Assembly (NCBI GenBank): GCA_016719815.1
Contig: JADJYK010000001.1
Coordinates: 62,001-126,000 of the forward strand
DNA: 64,000 nt
From: Chitinophagaceae bacterium
Lineage (GTDB): Bacteria > Bacteroidota > Bacteroidia > Chitinophagales > Chitinophagaceae
Reading direction: 5' to 3'
Positions 45,501-53,879 of this stretch are shown in pieces. The notes under the pieces are model-generated. The model was not told the origin of the DNA. It was given only the letters and a program-made list of their open reading frames with translations, and made no database searches. The translations under genes and the position numbers were made by a program. Every line of letters starts with the position of its first letter. Positions within the stretch are counted from its first letter, which is position 1.

Positions 45501-46577
45501 TTATGGAGTTTGAGCTGGTTTATAATACTTGTTGCGAAGCCAGAAAGCCACATTTACCAGCGCAATTAAAGCCGGCACTTCCACCAGCGGACCAATAACC
45601 CCGGCAAAGGCCTGCCCGCTGTTGATTGTAAATACTCCGATCGCTACAGCAATCGCCAATTCAAAATTGTTGCCTGCCGCCGTAAAGGCAATAGCCGCAT
45701 TGGTTGAATAATCAGCCCCCATTTTTCTTGCTATTAAAAAACTGACGAGAAACATTATTGCAAAATAGATGATTAGCGGAATAGCAATTCTCAGTACATC
45801 AAGCGGAATCTCAACTATAAGCTTTCCTTTAAAGCTGAACATAATAACAATTGTAAAAAGCAATGCAATAAGTGTGATGGGGGAAATGAAGGGTATAAAT
45901 TTTGACTGGTACCATTCTTCTCCTTTTAACCGCAATAAAAGAAACCTTGTCAGAAAACCGGCCGCAAAAGGAACACCCAGGTAAATAGCCACACTTCTGG
46001 CAATCTCACCAATTGTAACATCTACTGCAGTACCGGCAACGCCAAACAGGGGTGGCAACAGCGTTACGAATACATAAGCATAAACACTATACAAAAGCAC
46101 CTGGAAGATACTGTTAAGGGCTACGAGGCCGGCCGCATATTCCCGGCTGCCTTCTGCTAATTCATTCCATACAATAACCATTGCTATGCAGCGGGCAAGG
46201 CCAATTAAAATTAAGCCCACCATATACTCAGGATAACCGTGTAAAAAAACGATTGCCAGTATGAACATTAAAACAGGACCGATTACCCAATTCAGTAGTA
46301 AAGAAACTCCTAATATCCTGGTGTTTTTAAAAACTTCTTTCAGCTTATCATATCTCACTTTGGTAAAGGGCGGGTACATCATAAGGATTAGCCCGGCTGC
46401 AAGCGGAATATTAGTTGTGCCTGATGAAAAGGAATTGATTAAGTCAGAAGAGGATGGAAAAAAATAACCAATGGCCACACCTGCGGCCATCGCTAAAAAA
46501 ATCCAAAGGGTAAGATACCTGTCTAAAAAACCAAGTTTCTTTCTTTCGTGTGCAGGAGCACAGTTATTTACACTCAT
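45501..46577 (-). CDS. acr3: Arsenite efflux transporter Acr3
   Basis: This 358-residue, ten-helix carrier of the bile/arsenite/riboflavin transporter superfamily expels As(III) across the inner membrane. The family signature MYPPFTKVRYDKLKEVFKN and the conserved Cys in the IGLARCIAMVIVW helix are present. AGNNFELAIAVAIGVFG-type residues mark helix 9 (here AIGVFTINSG). It is the last gene of an operon read from arsR at 49753. Naming as Acr3 is secure by motifs. Confidence 0.94.
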   Translation of the reverse strand: MSVNNCAPAHERKKLGFLDRYLTLWIFLAMAAGVAIGYFFPSSSDLINSFSSGTTNIPLAAGLILMMYPPFTKVRYDKLKEVFKNTRILGVSLLLNWVIGPVLMFILAIVFLHGYPEYMVGLILIGLARCIAMVIVWNELAEGSREYAAGLVALNSIFQVLLYSVYAYVFVTLLPPLFGVAGTAVDVTIGEIARSVAIYLGVPFAAGFLTRFLLLRLKGEEWYQSKFIPFISPITLIALLFTIVIMFSFKGKLIVEIPLDVLRIAIPLIIYFAIMFLVSFLIARKMGADYSTNAAIAFTAAGNNFELAIAVAIGVFTINSGQAFAGVIGPLVEVPALIALVNVAFWLRNKYYKPAQTP

Positions 46578-46610
46578 TGTATTGGTTTTGCTTATGCAAG
46601 ATATAACGGA

Positions 46611-47317
46611 TTATATAAGCTTCAGGTAGATATTTATATAGTAAAGCCCCGTTAATATAAAAATAACCCCGCTGCTATCCGCATAATTTTTTTCGACTTT
46701 TTTACAGCCTTGAAATAAACCCCCAACTTATGCAGGCTGAATGCTATAACAAATGAAAAGAGCATGACCGGCAACCCGGTGCCAACCGAAAAAATAACAG
46801 GCAGTGCCAGCCCTTCAGATGCAGACAAAGTCATTGGCATAAGGATGGCAAAAAACAATGCACCGCTATACGGGCAAAAGGCCAGTGCAAAAACAAGTCC
46901 GAGCAAAAAAGAGCCTAATAAACCCTTGTTTTTAAATTTTTCAGATAACTTTTCTGTAATGGTTCCTTTTGCAAGAAAACTAAGTTTAATAACATCTAGC
47001 ATAATAAGACCGATGGTAATCATCAGCGGGCCTATGTACTTTTCGCCATTTCTCTGAAATAGTGTCGCAATTTCAAACTGGCTTACGCCATAATAGATTA
47101 ATGACCCTAAAACCGTGTACGAAAACATGCGGCCCGCCGTATACAGTAACCCGCTTAACAATACCTTCTTTTTGCTGGTGATGGTTTTTGCAATATAGGC
47201 TGTAGCGGTAATATTCGTTGCAAGCGGGCAGGGGCTTATTGCAGTTAATAAACCAAGGGCAAATGCCGCCAGCAAGGGCGCATCACGGTTTTGTGCAAGA
47301 TTGGTGAGCCAGTCCAT
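46611..47317 (-). CDS. ArsG-like / CcdA-family membrane protein (frameshift at the 3' end)
   Basis: This membrane protein of about 235 residues has six helices and Cys motifs ISPCPLATN and AFCPYSGALFF, the paired-Cys pattern of DsbD/CcdA thiol transporters. In Bacteroidota this type follows the ArsF-like gene and is often named ArsG. The frame stops early at 46652; one base missing in the A-run 46659-46663 would extend it with LTGLYYINIYLKLI to 46611. It likely passes electrons across the membrane to the ArsF-like protein (inference). It is two bases from the ArsF gene. Confidence 0.8.
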
Positions 47318-47318
47318 A

Positions 47319-47720
47319 TCATCCTTTTAAAAAATCATCAATATACTTCATCAGCTCTTCGGTATAAGCTGCTTCGTTGCCCACTTTCATAAAAGCGAAA
47401 GCGGTAAGGTTTTTTTTCTTTCCGGTTTTCGCATTATACAGGAACAAAGCCGTGCCGGCCGCCTCAAATTGTTTTGCTACCGGAGTATTGTTTTTATCGT
47501 CCAGGTTAACAAGTTTAAAAGGTATAGCAGGAAAATTTTTTGCCAGTGTTGCCTTAGTGAGCTTTTCAATTTGCAGACAGGAATAACATCGGTGTTCATT
47601 GTGGAACTGTATGACTTCCACACTGCCATTTTGTAAAACAGCAGTAGTTTGAGTATTTCCGTTGCAACTGAATAATAACAAAGCGGACAAAACAAAAAAC
47701 AATGTATTGTACTTTTTCAT
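47319..47720 (-). CDS. ArsF-like thioredoxin-fold lipoprotein
   Basis: The protein has 133 residues. The signal ends at LLLFSC (lipobox Cys 19), and the mature part has HRCYSCLQIEKL, a CxxC redox motif in a thioredoxin-like fold, and KLVNLDDKNN. Bacteroidota ars operons carry this family between the permease and the ArsG-type gene, where it is annotated as nitrophenyl-compound nitroreductase subunit ArsF. The actual reaction is not proved. It likely works at the outer face of the inner membrane with the CcdA-like protein. Confidence 0.78.
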   Translation of the reverse strand: MKKYNTLFFVLSALLLFSCNGNTQTTAVLQNGSVEVIQFHNEHRCYSCLQIEKLTKATLAKNFPAIPFKLVNLDDKNNTPVAKQFEAAGTALFLYNAKTGKKKNLTAFAFMKVGNEAAYTEELMKYIDDFLKG

Positions 47721-47729
47721 ATCAGTGAT

Positions 47730-48703
47730 TTATAAAATGATGTTGAATAAATAGCCTGAAATAATTATAAAAAATGTAATAACAGCAAAAAAGATCACTA
47801 TCAGCTTCCAGGTCATTACTTTTTTTAACAACGTTGCTTCGGGAACAGATAAGCCGACTACCGCCATCATAAATGCAATAGCGGTACCAATGGGTATCCC
47901 TTTTGCCACAAAAACCTGGATGACGGGCAGTACTCCCGCAGCGTTGCTGTACAGAGGCACACCCACAAGAACAGCCAATGGAACAGCAAAAGGATTGTCT
48001 TTGCTGATATACTGCTCAAAAAAGCCCGTTGGTATAAAGCCATGCATGGCAGCTCCTATGCCAATACCAATAATGATGTACCAGAAAACACTTTTAATGA
48101 TGCCAGTTGCTTCTTTAAGAATCGAAGGCATTCGCTGTAACAGGGTTAACCTTTCTGCCTGCAGTTGTTCTTCGGTTTTGGCATTGGCAAGAATGTTTTG
48201 AACCCATGGAGTAAGGTGCTTTTCCAGGTTCAGCCTTCCTAACACTGTACCTCCGGCTATGCCCAGCAATATGCCGCTTGCTGCATATATTATGGTAGCC
48301 CTGAGGCCAAACATTCCGATAAACATAGCAAGGGCTACTTCGTTTACCAGCGGAGATGTGATGAGAAAGGCAAATGTTACGCCCAGCGGAATACCACCTT
48401 TTACAAAACCAATAAACAGTGGTACAGATGAACAGGAGCAAAAAGGAGTGATAGCACCAAACACTGATGCCAAAACATACTCCAGGCCATACAGCTTATT
48501 TCGGGACAGATAATTACGGATGCGTTCTACCGGGAAGTACGAATTAACTGCTCCCATTACCGTAGTGATAATGAAAAGCAGGATGAGGATTTTATTGTAT
48601 CGTAAATGAAAAAATTCAGCGCCTGCCCCCATTTGCTTTGTCCGGCAAATGCAAACACTGAATATATCAGCCAGTTGGCCAGTGACTGTAACCAGTCAAA
48701 CAT
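47730..48703 (-). CDS. ArsP/DUF318-type permease (one frameshift)
   Basis: This membrane protein of about 324 residues has eight helices. The start is the ATG at 48703 (MFDWLQSLANWLIYSVF). One A lost from the run 48590-48593 shifts the frame; the rest reads on with the signatures TPFCSCSSVPLFIGFVKGG and GVPLYSNAAGVLPVI. The CSCSS motif with paired cysteines is the hallmark of ArsP, which expels trivalent organoarsenicals, though relatives of the same fold have other roles. Its place in the operon supports arsenic export. Confidence 0.83.
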
Positions 48704-48734
48704 AGAGACTTCTTAAATCTGTTATATATGCATT

Positions 48735-49190
48735 TTAATGTCCACCGCAACAAGAGCCGTGGTTATGATCATGTCCATGTTCCTGTTCATGACTGTGATC
48801 GTGGTGTGTGTGTCCGCCGCAACAACCTGTATGGCCGCTGGGTTCAACCACTGAAGCATCACCCACTACGGGAAATCCTTTATGTACCCATCGTACCAGG
48901 CCATGCCGCATATTCACCACTTTTTCAGGATCATATCCTTTGTGAACAAGCCAGGCGGCCGCTCTTATACTTCTTGTTCCGTCATGACAAACAATAACAA
49001 GGTTTTTGTCTGTCGGAAGCTCCGTATAACGTTCTTCAAATTGCGATAGTGGTATATGAATAATCTGCGGAACATCGAATTGTATTTCCTGCACTTCATC
49101 ATTTTCTCTCACATCTGCAAGCAGTGCTCCTTTTTTTATCCAAGCTTGTGTGGTGCTGGGACATATCTCATTTACATAAACCTGCGTCAT
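48735..49190 (-). CDS. Rhodanese-domain protein with Cys/His-rich tail
   Basis: The 151-residue protein has a rhodanese fold with the active-site loop VCHDGTRSIRAA (nucleophile Cys). The last 35 residues hold several CC pairs and repeated His-Asp (HTGCCGGHTHHDHSHEQEH), a likely metal or metalloid site. Rhodaneses in ars operons may supply sulfur or act as arsenate-reductase partners. No classical ArsC is present here, so it may take that role (inference). The His tail is unusual in combination with the rhodanese fold. Confidence 0.82.
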   Translation of the reverse strand: MTQVYVNEICPSTTQAWIKKGALLADVRENDEVQEIQFDVPQIIHIPLSQFEERYTELPTDKNLVIVCHDGTRSIRAAAWLVHKGYDPEKVVNMRHGLVRWVHKGFPVVGDASVVEPSGHTGCCGGHTHHDHSHEQEHGHDHNHGSCCGGH

Positions 49191-49194
49191 ACAA

Positions 49195-49434
49195 TTAATT
49201 TTGAGTTAGTAAGTTTTTTATTTCGTTAATATCGGCCACCCGGCCTTTAACAACTGCTTCGCCATCTATCATCAATACCGGGGTGGTAAGCACATTGTAT
49301 TTTATCATTTCCTCAATATCCTCAACCTTTTGAACGCTGGCTTCCACACCTGTTTGCTTTACTGCCTCAAGGGCATTGTTATAGGTTGTTTTACATTTGG
49401 CACAACCGGAGCCTATTACCAGTATTTGTTTCAT
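49195..49434 (-). CDS. Small thioredoxin-like redox-active disulfide protein
   Basis: This 79-residue protein, from ATG 49434 (MKQILVIGSGCAKCKTTYNN), has the CxxC pair in GCAKC at the N-terminus of the first helix and TTPVLMIDGEAVVKG as the cis-Pro region. It belongs to the small redox-active disulfide protein family found with Acr3-type operons. It would deliver reducing power to the membrane ArsF/ArsG couple or the rhodanese (inference). It lies between arsR and the rhodanese gene. Confidence 0.85.
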   Translation of the reverse strand: MKQILVIGSGCAKCKTTYNNALEAVKQTGVEASVQKVEDIEEMIKYNVLTTPVLMIDGEAVVKGRVADINEIKNLLTQN

Positions 49435-49448
49435 TTTAAAAGGCTTTT

Positions 49449-49753
49449 TTACTCGAAAAAGGCAGCAAACATTTTTTTGGCTTCTGCCCATGCTTTTTGG
49501 TTTATACAATACTTTATCCGTGGAGGCATAACATCTCCCTGTATTAATCCCGCATCTTTGAGTTCTTTAAGATGCTGCGAAATGGTGGACTGCGCCATTG
49601 GAATTTCCTCTGTTAATTCTCCGGTAAAGCAACAGGTCTGTTTTTCCAAAAGTTCAAAATGCGGATACGTACCGGGTGTGATAATGCCTTTGCATACCTG
49701 GCAAGTGTTTCTTCTCTGGCAGAATAGCCTATGTCGGCTGCAGTTCTTTGCAT
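49449..49753 (-). CDS. arsR: ArsR/SmtB-family metalloregulator (one frameshift)
   Basis: This winged-helix repressor has about 102 residues from the ATG 49753 (MQRTAADIGYSAREE). One base lost near 49653 separates the start (LARYAKALSHPVRIRIL) from LLEKQTCCFTGELTEEI, where the CC pair is the likely As(III)-binding site. The recognition helix AQSTISQHLKELKDAGLI and wing are intact. Its gene is first in the arsenic operon, beside an inverted-repeat operator, so As(III) would relieve repression. Confidence 0.88.
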
Positions 49754-49765
49754 AAACTTGTTTGT

Positions 49766-49785
49766 TCATCGCAAATAAACGATGA
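49766..49785. promoter_or_regulatory. Candidate ArsR operator
   Basis: TCATCG-CAAATAAA-CGATGA is a perfect 6-bp inverted repeat with an 8-base AT-rich spacer, 12 bases upstream of the arsR ATG (49753, minus strand). Size and position fit an ArsR/SmtB operator. Confidence 0.6.
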
Positions 49786-49927
49786 TTATTGTTTTGAAAA
49801 CATGATTTTTATCATTTTGTTCATGTGACAACTGTAAATGAATGTGTTTGTTATGTAGTACCTGCAATTAATTATCTTTTGAAAGGCACCATGCTTATAT
49901 CCCGTAGAAACCTAATAAACAGTAAAC

Positions 49928-50571
49928 TTATACTACTGTTTTGCTAATTTTTTTGGAGGTAAACATAAATGCTGCGGTGACAAGCCCGGCAGCAAGCAAG
50001 CCAATATCCTCTTTAACGCCCAGTGAAAATGAAGCGGAAAAACCAACCACAGACCATAAAAAGGGGATAATAAGCAACATTACAGGAGGTTTTCTGACCG
50101 TCCATAAAAAGAGGCCAAAAGTGAAAATGGTACTTGGGCAGGGTAGTCCAAATCCCGGGGCATCCGGATAACGATGTGACTGCAAAACACCCAGTAGCGG
50201 GTACACCACCAGTGCAAAGAATACCAGTAATATACAGGCTATGCCCTGTGCCGTCATCTTAAATTGAAAGACCAGTTTTCCTGTGATACCCGCCCAAAGA
50301 AACAAAAGTCCCTGAGTGATGAACAGCACGCCAAAAGATATGCCGCGTTATTGATAGCAGTAAAAAAATTAGGTGATAAACAATGCCCATCCATAGCCAG
50401 ATGAAACTGGCTATAAATGCAATTAGTTGCTGTGAATACTTTTTTTTTTCTAAAGATAAAATAAATGACAAGCAATGCAAGCAGGTAAAACAGGAGCTGG
50501 GCTGGCCATACTGCAAGATTGTATTTTCTGAAGATCTCAAAAAACTGTTCAGCAGTAAAAGGAAGTTTCAT
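49928..50571 (-). CDS. DUF6064-type membrane protein (about three frameshifts)
   Basis: The gene starts at 50571 (MKLPFTAEQFFEIFRKYN) and reconstructs to about 213 residues with six predicted helices. The frame changes at the A10 run (complement of 50440-50449). It changes twice more in T-runs near LIFFTAINNAAYL and FGVLFITQGLL. The last segment, GITGKLVFQFKMTAQG to SKKISKTVV, is intact. The pattern fits DUF6064, of unknown function. Three run-length breaks suggest sequencing error. Confidence 0.68.
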
Positions 50572-50755
50572 GCTGGTGGATTTACCGGGCTAAGGTAGTG
50601 CAGAAACAGAAGCGGGCATATGATGTTAACCAGCGGTAGCCAGGAAAAGGAGAAGCCGGGCGGGGGAAAGCCAAATGTTATCAGCAATAACTCTACGATT
50701 CTGCATTAACATAGCCACTGGCTCAAAATCAGGATATTGTAATTCGCAATTTATA

Positions 50756-50770
50756 CCTGCCAACGGCAGG
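50756..50770. repeat. Small perfect hairpin in the gap between two minus-strand genes
   Basis: CCTGCC-AAC-GGCAGG is a 6-bp stem with a 3-base loop, in a 220-base gap (50572-50793) where I see no gene. It could be part of a REP-like element. Confidence 0.45.
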
Positions 50771-50793
50771 CAATTGCAAAAGTTTACCGCTGG

Positions 50794-51372
50794 CTACCTG
50801 GTCTCTATTTCAATCCCATATTTATCAAGCAGCGCCGCTACGGCTGGAAAGGAAAACCAGGCTTTCTTCAGCTTATTTATTTCAGGATTAATGGTGTAGT
50901 TATATGCCGTGCGGAGATCGGCTTTCTCTAAAACAGTGTTTTCAAAAATAGCACCGGTACAATCGCATTGATTGAATACGGCAGCGGTAAGGTCACATTC
51001 GGTAAAATCAGTTTCCAATAGTTGCGAATTTTTGAATACCGTTTGTTTAATGCTGGTTTGATAAAATGATGAATAAGTAAGCTGGCAGTTGTCGAATGTA
51101 AAGGAAAGGCCAAAGGGGCTGCAGGTTTCGAAACGTACACCCTGCAGCTTACAGCCGGTAAATTTAATATCACGAAAAACTGTTTTGCCTGTTTTTATCA
51201 GGCTGAGGTTGCAATTATTAAATATACAATCGGCAAACAGGCTGCCCGACATATCGCTGCCTGCAAAATTGCAGTTATTGAAAATACAATTCTCATATTC
51301 GCCTTTTGCAAAAGGCTGTTGAGTAAAGTCTTTTTTATTGAAGGTCTTATCCTGTATGTATGTGTCTGCCAA
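50794..51372 (-). CDS. Pentapeptide-repeat protein
   Basis: This 192-residue cytoplasmic protein has many A(D/N)LXX-like repeats, for example CIFNNCNFAGSDMSGS, CLQGVRFETC-type turns and ENTVLEKADLRTAY. It folds as a right-handed quadrilateral helix that mimics DNA, as in Qnr/MfpA gyrase-protecting proteins. A role against gyrase is not shown here, and many members are of unknown function. Cys and Asn at centre positions are frequent. Confidence 0.85.
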   Translation of the reverse strand: MADTYIQDKTFNKKDFTQQPFAKGEYENCIFNNCNFAGSDMSGSLFADCIFNNCNLSLIKTGKTVFRDIKFTGCKLQGVRFETCSPFGLSFTFDNCQLTYSSFYQTSIKQTVFKNSQLLETDFTECDLTAAVFNQCDCTGAIFENTVLEKADLRTAYNYTINPEINKLKKAWFSFPAVAALLDKYGIEIETR

Positions 51373-51407
51373 AGTTTGAATTTTAAAAAACTGACCGCAT
51401 GGATGGG

Positions 51408-51926
51408 TTATTGATATGTAATTTTCAAATTCGTAAAAGCTCCTTCTGTAATCATTACACTGCCCCGTTGGTTGTAATCATAAAATATTGTATAGGGGCT
51501 TAGCCTGCCTGTAAATAAACCGGATATTTTTTCATTTGCATAAGAAGTGATTGTGATATTAAAATAATCTCCATTAAAGTAAAGAGAAGATTGCAATGCT
51601 CCGGCATTGTGGTCAATGTTAATCAGTGAAAAATTGGTACTGTCATAACGATACTGTAGTGGTTTAAGGCTGTCGGTAATAATCATGGCCTGGAATAATT
51701 CAGATGAACCGCTGTGTCCTTCAAATAAATATCTTGTTTCAGGCCACATGGTTGTAAGTTTAGTGGCGTTGGCATTGTATCCCGGAACAGAATCGGTATA
51801 CGTTACCTGTACGCCATTTATTTTGTACTTTATGCTTACCATTTCATTTTGCGGTGGTGGTATGTCCTGGCTACAGGAAATAATAAGGGACAAGAAAACA
51901 GGAAAAAGAAAAAATGCTAATCTCAT
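51408..51926 (-). CDS. Hypothetical lipoprotein
   Basis: The start at 51926 (MRLAFFLFPVFLSLIISCSQD) gives 172 residues, with a lipobox ending at Cys 18. The mature part is mostly beta, with SIKYKINGVQVTYTDS, YLFEGHSGSSELFQAMI and a C-terminal GSVMITEGAFTNLKITY. This resembles the DUF6252-like protein at 53339. Such small beta-sandwich lipoproteins are common in Bacteroidota and of unknown use. Confidence 0.6.
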   Translation of the reverse strand: MRLAFFLFPVFLSLIISCSQDIPPPQNEMVSIKYKINGVQVTYTDSVPGYNANATKLTTMWPETRYLFEGHSGSSELFQAMIITDSLKPLQYRYDSTNFSLINIDHNAGALQSSLYFNGDYFNITITSYANEKISGLFTGRLSPYTIFYDYNQRGSVMITEGAFTNLKITYQ

Positions 51927-52032
51927 AGTGGGCATTTAGTGAAAAAGATATTAACTGGGTTTAAATCAAAAATATAAAATAGCCAAAATCTTTCTAAAAG
52001 ATATAGGCCAGTTTTTATGTGTTGTGATTTGT

Positions 52033-52050
52033 CCGCCTGAGCTGTGGCGG
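52033..52050. repeat. Small inverted repeat after the dipeptide epimerase
   Basis: CCGCC-TGAGCTGT-GGCGG forms a 5-bp stem around an 8-base loop in the intergenic space. It looks REP-like; no T-run follows on either strand. Confidence 0.35.
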
Positions 52051-52082
52051 TTAAGTTTTCAAAATTTACCCTGAGGAAGGCA

Positions 52083-53198
52083 TCACACCACGGCTTTCTC
52101 CATCCTGTTCAATGTCTCTTCATCTACGATAGCACCCAAGGCGGGAGTATCAGGCACGGTGATAATGCCGTTAGTGCCATAAATAATGCCGCCGGTTACG
52201 GGGTCATCACTAAACATAAGTGCCGTATCGAAATCATAGTGTTCAATAAGCGGACTGCACAAGGCAAAATGTGCAAAGGCTGTCATACCCAGCCTGCTTT
52301 CCAGCATAGCACCCACCTGCATATGTATACCGGCAACCTCAGCTATCTGCACAGTCTGCAATGCGTCATAAATGCCGCCAGACTTGCAAAGTTTAATGTT
52401 GAAGTAATCGCATGCCTGCAGTTGTATCAGCCGCTCCGCATCATGATGTGTGCCGCAGCTTTCATCGGCCATAATGGGGATCGGACTGGTTTGCTTTACT
52501 TTCGGCAGACTGAGGTAATTCCATTTGGCAATCGGTTCTTCGCAATGCTGAATATTATAAACAGCCAATGCCTGTAATGTTTCAATTGCTTCCTCCACCT
52601 GCCAGCCCTGGTTGGCATCAATGCGCAGAGGAATGTCTCCACCTACCGCAGCACGGATGGCTTTTATTCGTTCCACATCGGTTTTGCCATTTTTGCCCAA
52701 TTTTACTTTTATGGCAGGATAACCTTGTGCCTGTATGCTGAGGGCTTCTGTTACCATCGCATCAATTTCACCTACACTCACAGTGTAGTCGGTGGTTATG
52801 GTTTTATTGTTGTTGCCACCGAGAAAGGAATAGAGCGGCATACCGGCATGTTGCGCTGCAATATCATACAGGGCCATATCAAAAGCGCTTTTGATACTGG
52901 TATTCCCATAAATGATGCTGTCCATTAATTGTATGCAGGAGGCAATATCAAACGGGTTTTTTCCTTTGAGTGCTTTGGCAAAATACTGGCCAACGATAAA
53001 ACAGGTGTCCTGGCTTTCGCCGTTAATCGGCATATAAGGGCTGCATTCGCCAAAACCGGTAATGCCGCCATCGGTAATTATTTTTATCAGCACATTATTG
53101 GCAGCATAATCAGTACCCAGCGAAGTGGTAAAGGGCTGCCTGAGAGGCACAGACAGTTTGAATATCTCGGTGCGGAGTATGGTAAGCGGCTGGTTCAT
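52083..53198 (-). CDS. L-Ala-D/L-Glu (dipeptide) epimerase, enolase superfamily
   Basis: This 371-residue TIM-barrel enzyme epimerises dipeptides from murein. The KxK motif is AIKVKLG, the metal ligands are in RIDANQGW, HCEEPI and IMADESC, and the second catalytic Lys is in NIKLCKSGG. The end GIITVPDTPALGA is also typical. It would help recycle cell-wall peptides. A cis-dipeptide substrate is inferred from likeness; related muconate-type enzymes are the alternative. Confidence 0.85.
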   Translation of the reverse strand: MNQPLTILRTEIFKLSVPLRQPFTTSLGTDYAANNVLIKIITDGGITGFGECSPYMPINGESQDTCFIVGQYFAKALKGKNPFDIASCIQLMDSIIYGNTSIKSAFDMALYDIAAQHAGMPLYSFLGGNNNKTITTDYTVSVGEIDAMVTEALSIQAQGYPAIKVKLGKNGKTDVERIKAIRAAVGGDIPLRIDANQGWQVEEAIETLQALAVYNIQHCEEPIAKWNYLSLPKVKQTSPIPIMADESCGTHHDAERLIQLQACDYFNIKLCKSGGIYDALQTVQIAEVAGIHMQVGAMLESRLGMTAFAHFALCSPLIEHYDFDTALMFSDDPVTGGIIYGTNGIITVPDTPALGAIVDEETLNRMEKAVV

Positions 53199-53338
53199 AG
53201 CGGTTAAAATTGTTGTAAAGGTAAAGGGATTGACGGGAGTCCGAATTCAGGAGTGTTGAGTCTGGCTTTGTTTTTGCATCTGTTCATAGCCTAATACTTT
53301 TTTTACTGTTCATTCGTTAGTATCATCAATCCGCTAGT

Positions 53339-53871
53339 ATGAAGAATCTGTTGTTTGTTATACTTGCCTCTTCGTTTTTTGTTTCCTGTAAGAAAGAAGT
53401 AAACGAGTTGCCTCCGGCCACACAAGCCGGAGTCCATACATTTGGGGCAAAAGTGAACGGTTCGTTCTGGGTACCGCAGGGCTTTGGCCCGTTTCCGCCA
53501 ATGATATACTTGAAGTGTTGCTGATTGGTGATGATGCCCGGATAAGTGCAAGAAATTTTTCTTCTTCGCCCAATGAAACTGAGTTTTATATACATCTGAA
53601 AAACATTACAACCCCGGGAATATACCAACTGAACACAACCGTATCGCATCCATCGGCTGATGCCAGCTATGCGTATTATGTAAAGAGGACAATGACGCCA
53701 ACTGATGAATGGATAACATCTGCCACTGAAACAGGAGAAGTGGTGGTGACAAGAATTGACAAAGCCAATCTCATCATTTCCGGTACATTCCATTTTACCG
53801 GGAAAACCATTTATGGTTCTGCTCCGAATATTTCTGTTACAGAAGGAAGATTTGATTTGAAAGGAGAGTGA
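53339..53871 (+). CDS. Hypothetical lipoprotein, DUF6252-like (one frameshift)
   Basis: The start at 53339 (MKNLLFVILASSFFVSCKKE) has a lipobox Cys at residue 17. The frame breaks at 53500-53501, where an A is missing; the other frame continues NDILEVLLIGDDARISARN to the stop at 53869-53871. The beta-rich sequence with FHFTGKTIYGSAPNISVTEGRFD at the end resembles the lipoprotein at 51408. Reconstructed length is about 177 residues. It is unrelated to the alginate genes so far as I can see. Confidence 0.6.
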
Positions 53872-53879
53872 TCACCCTC

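Noticed and set aside
46028..46041. Another LacI-type half-site (accggcaacg)
   Set aside because: It lies within the acr3 coding sequence, has no paired half and is expected by chance.
53221..53270. Possible degenerate heptamer array after the dipeptide epimerase gene
   Set aside because: A weak period of 7 (ggagtcc, gaattca, ggagtgt, tgagtct) can be drawn, but matches are too poor to call.
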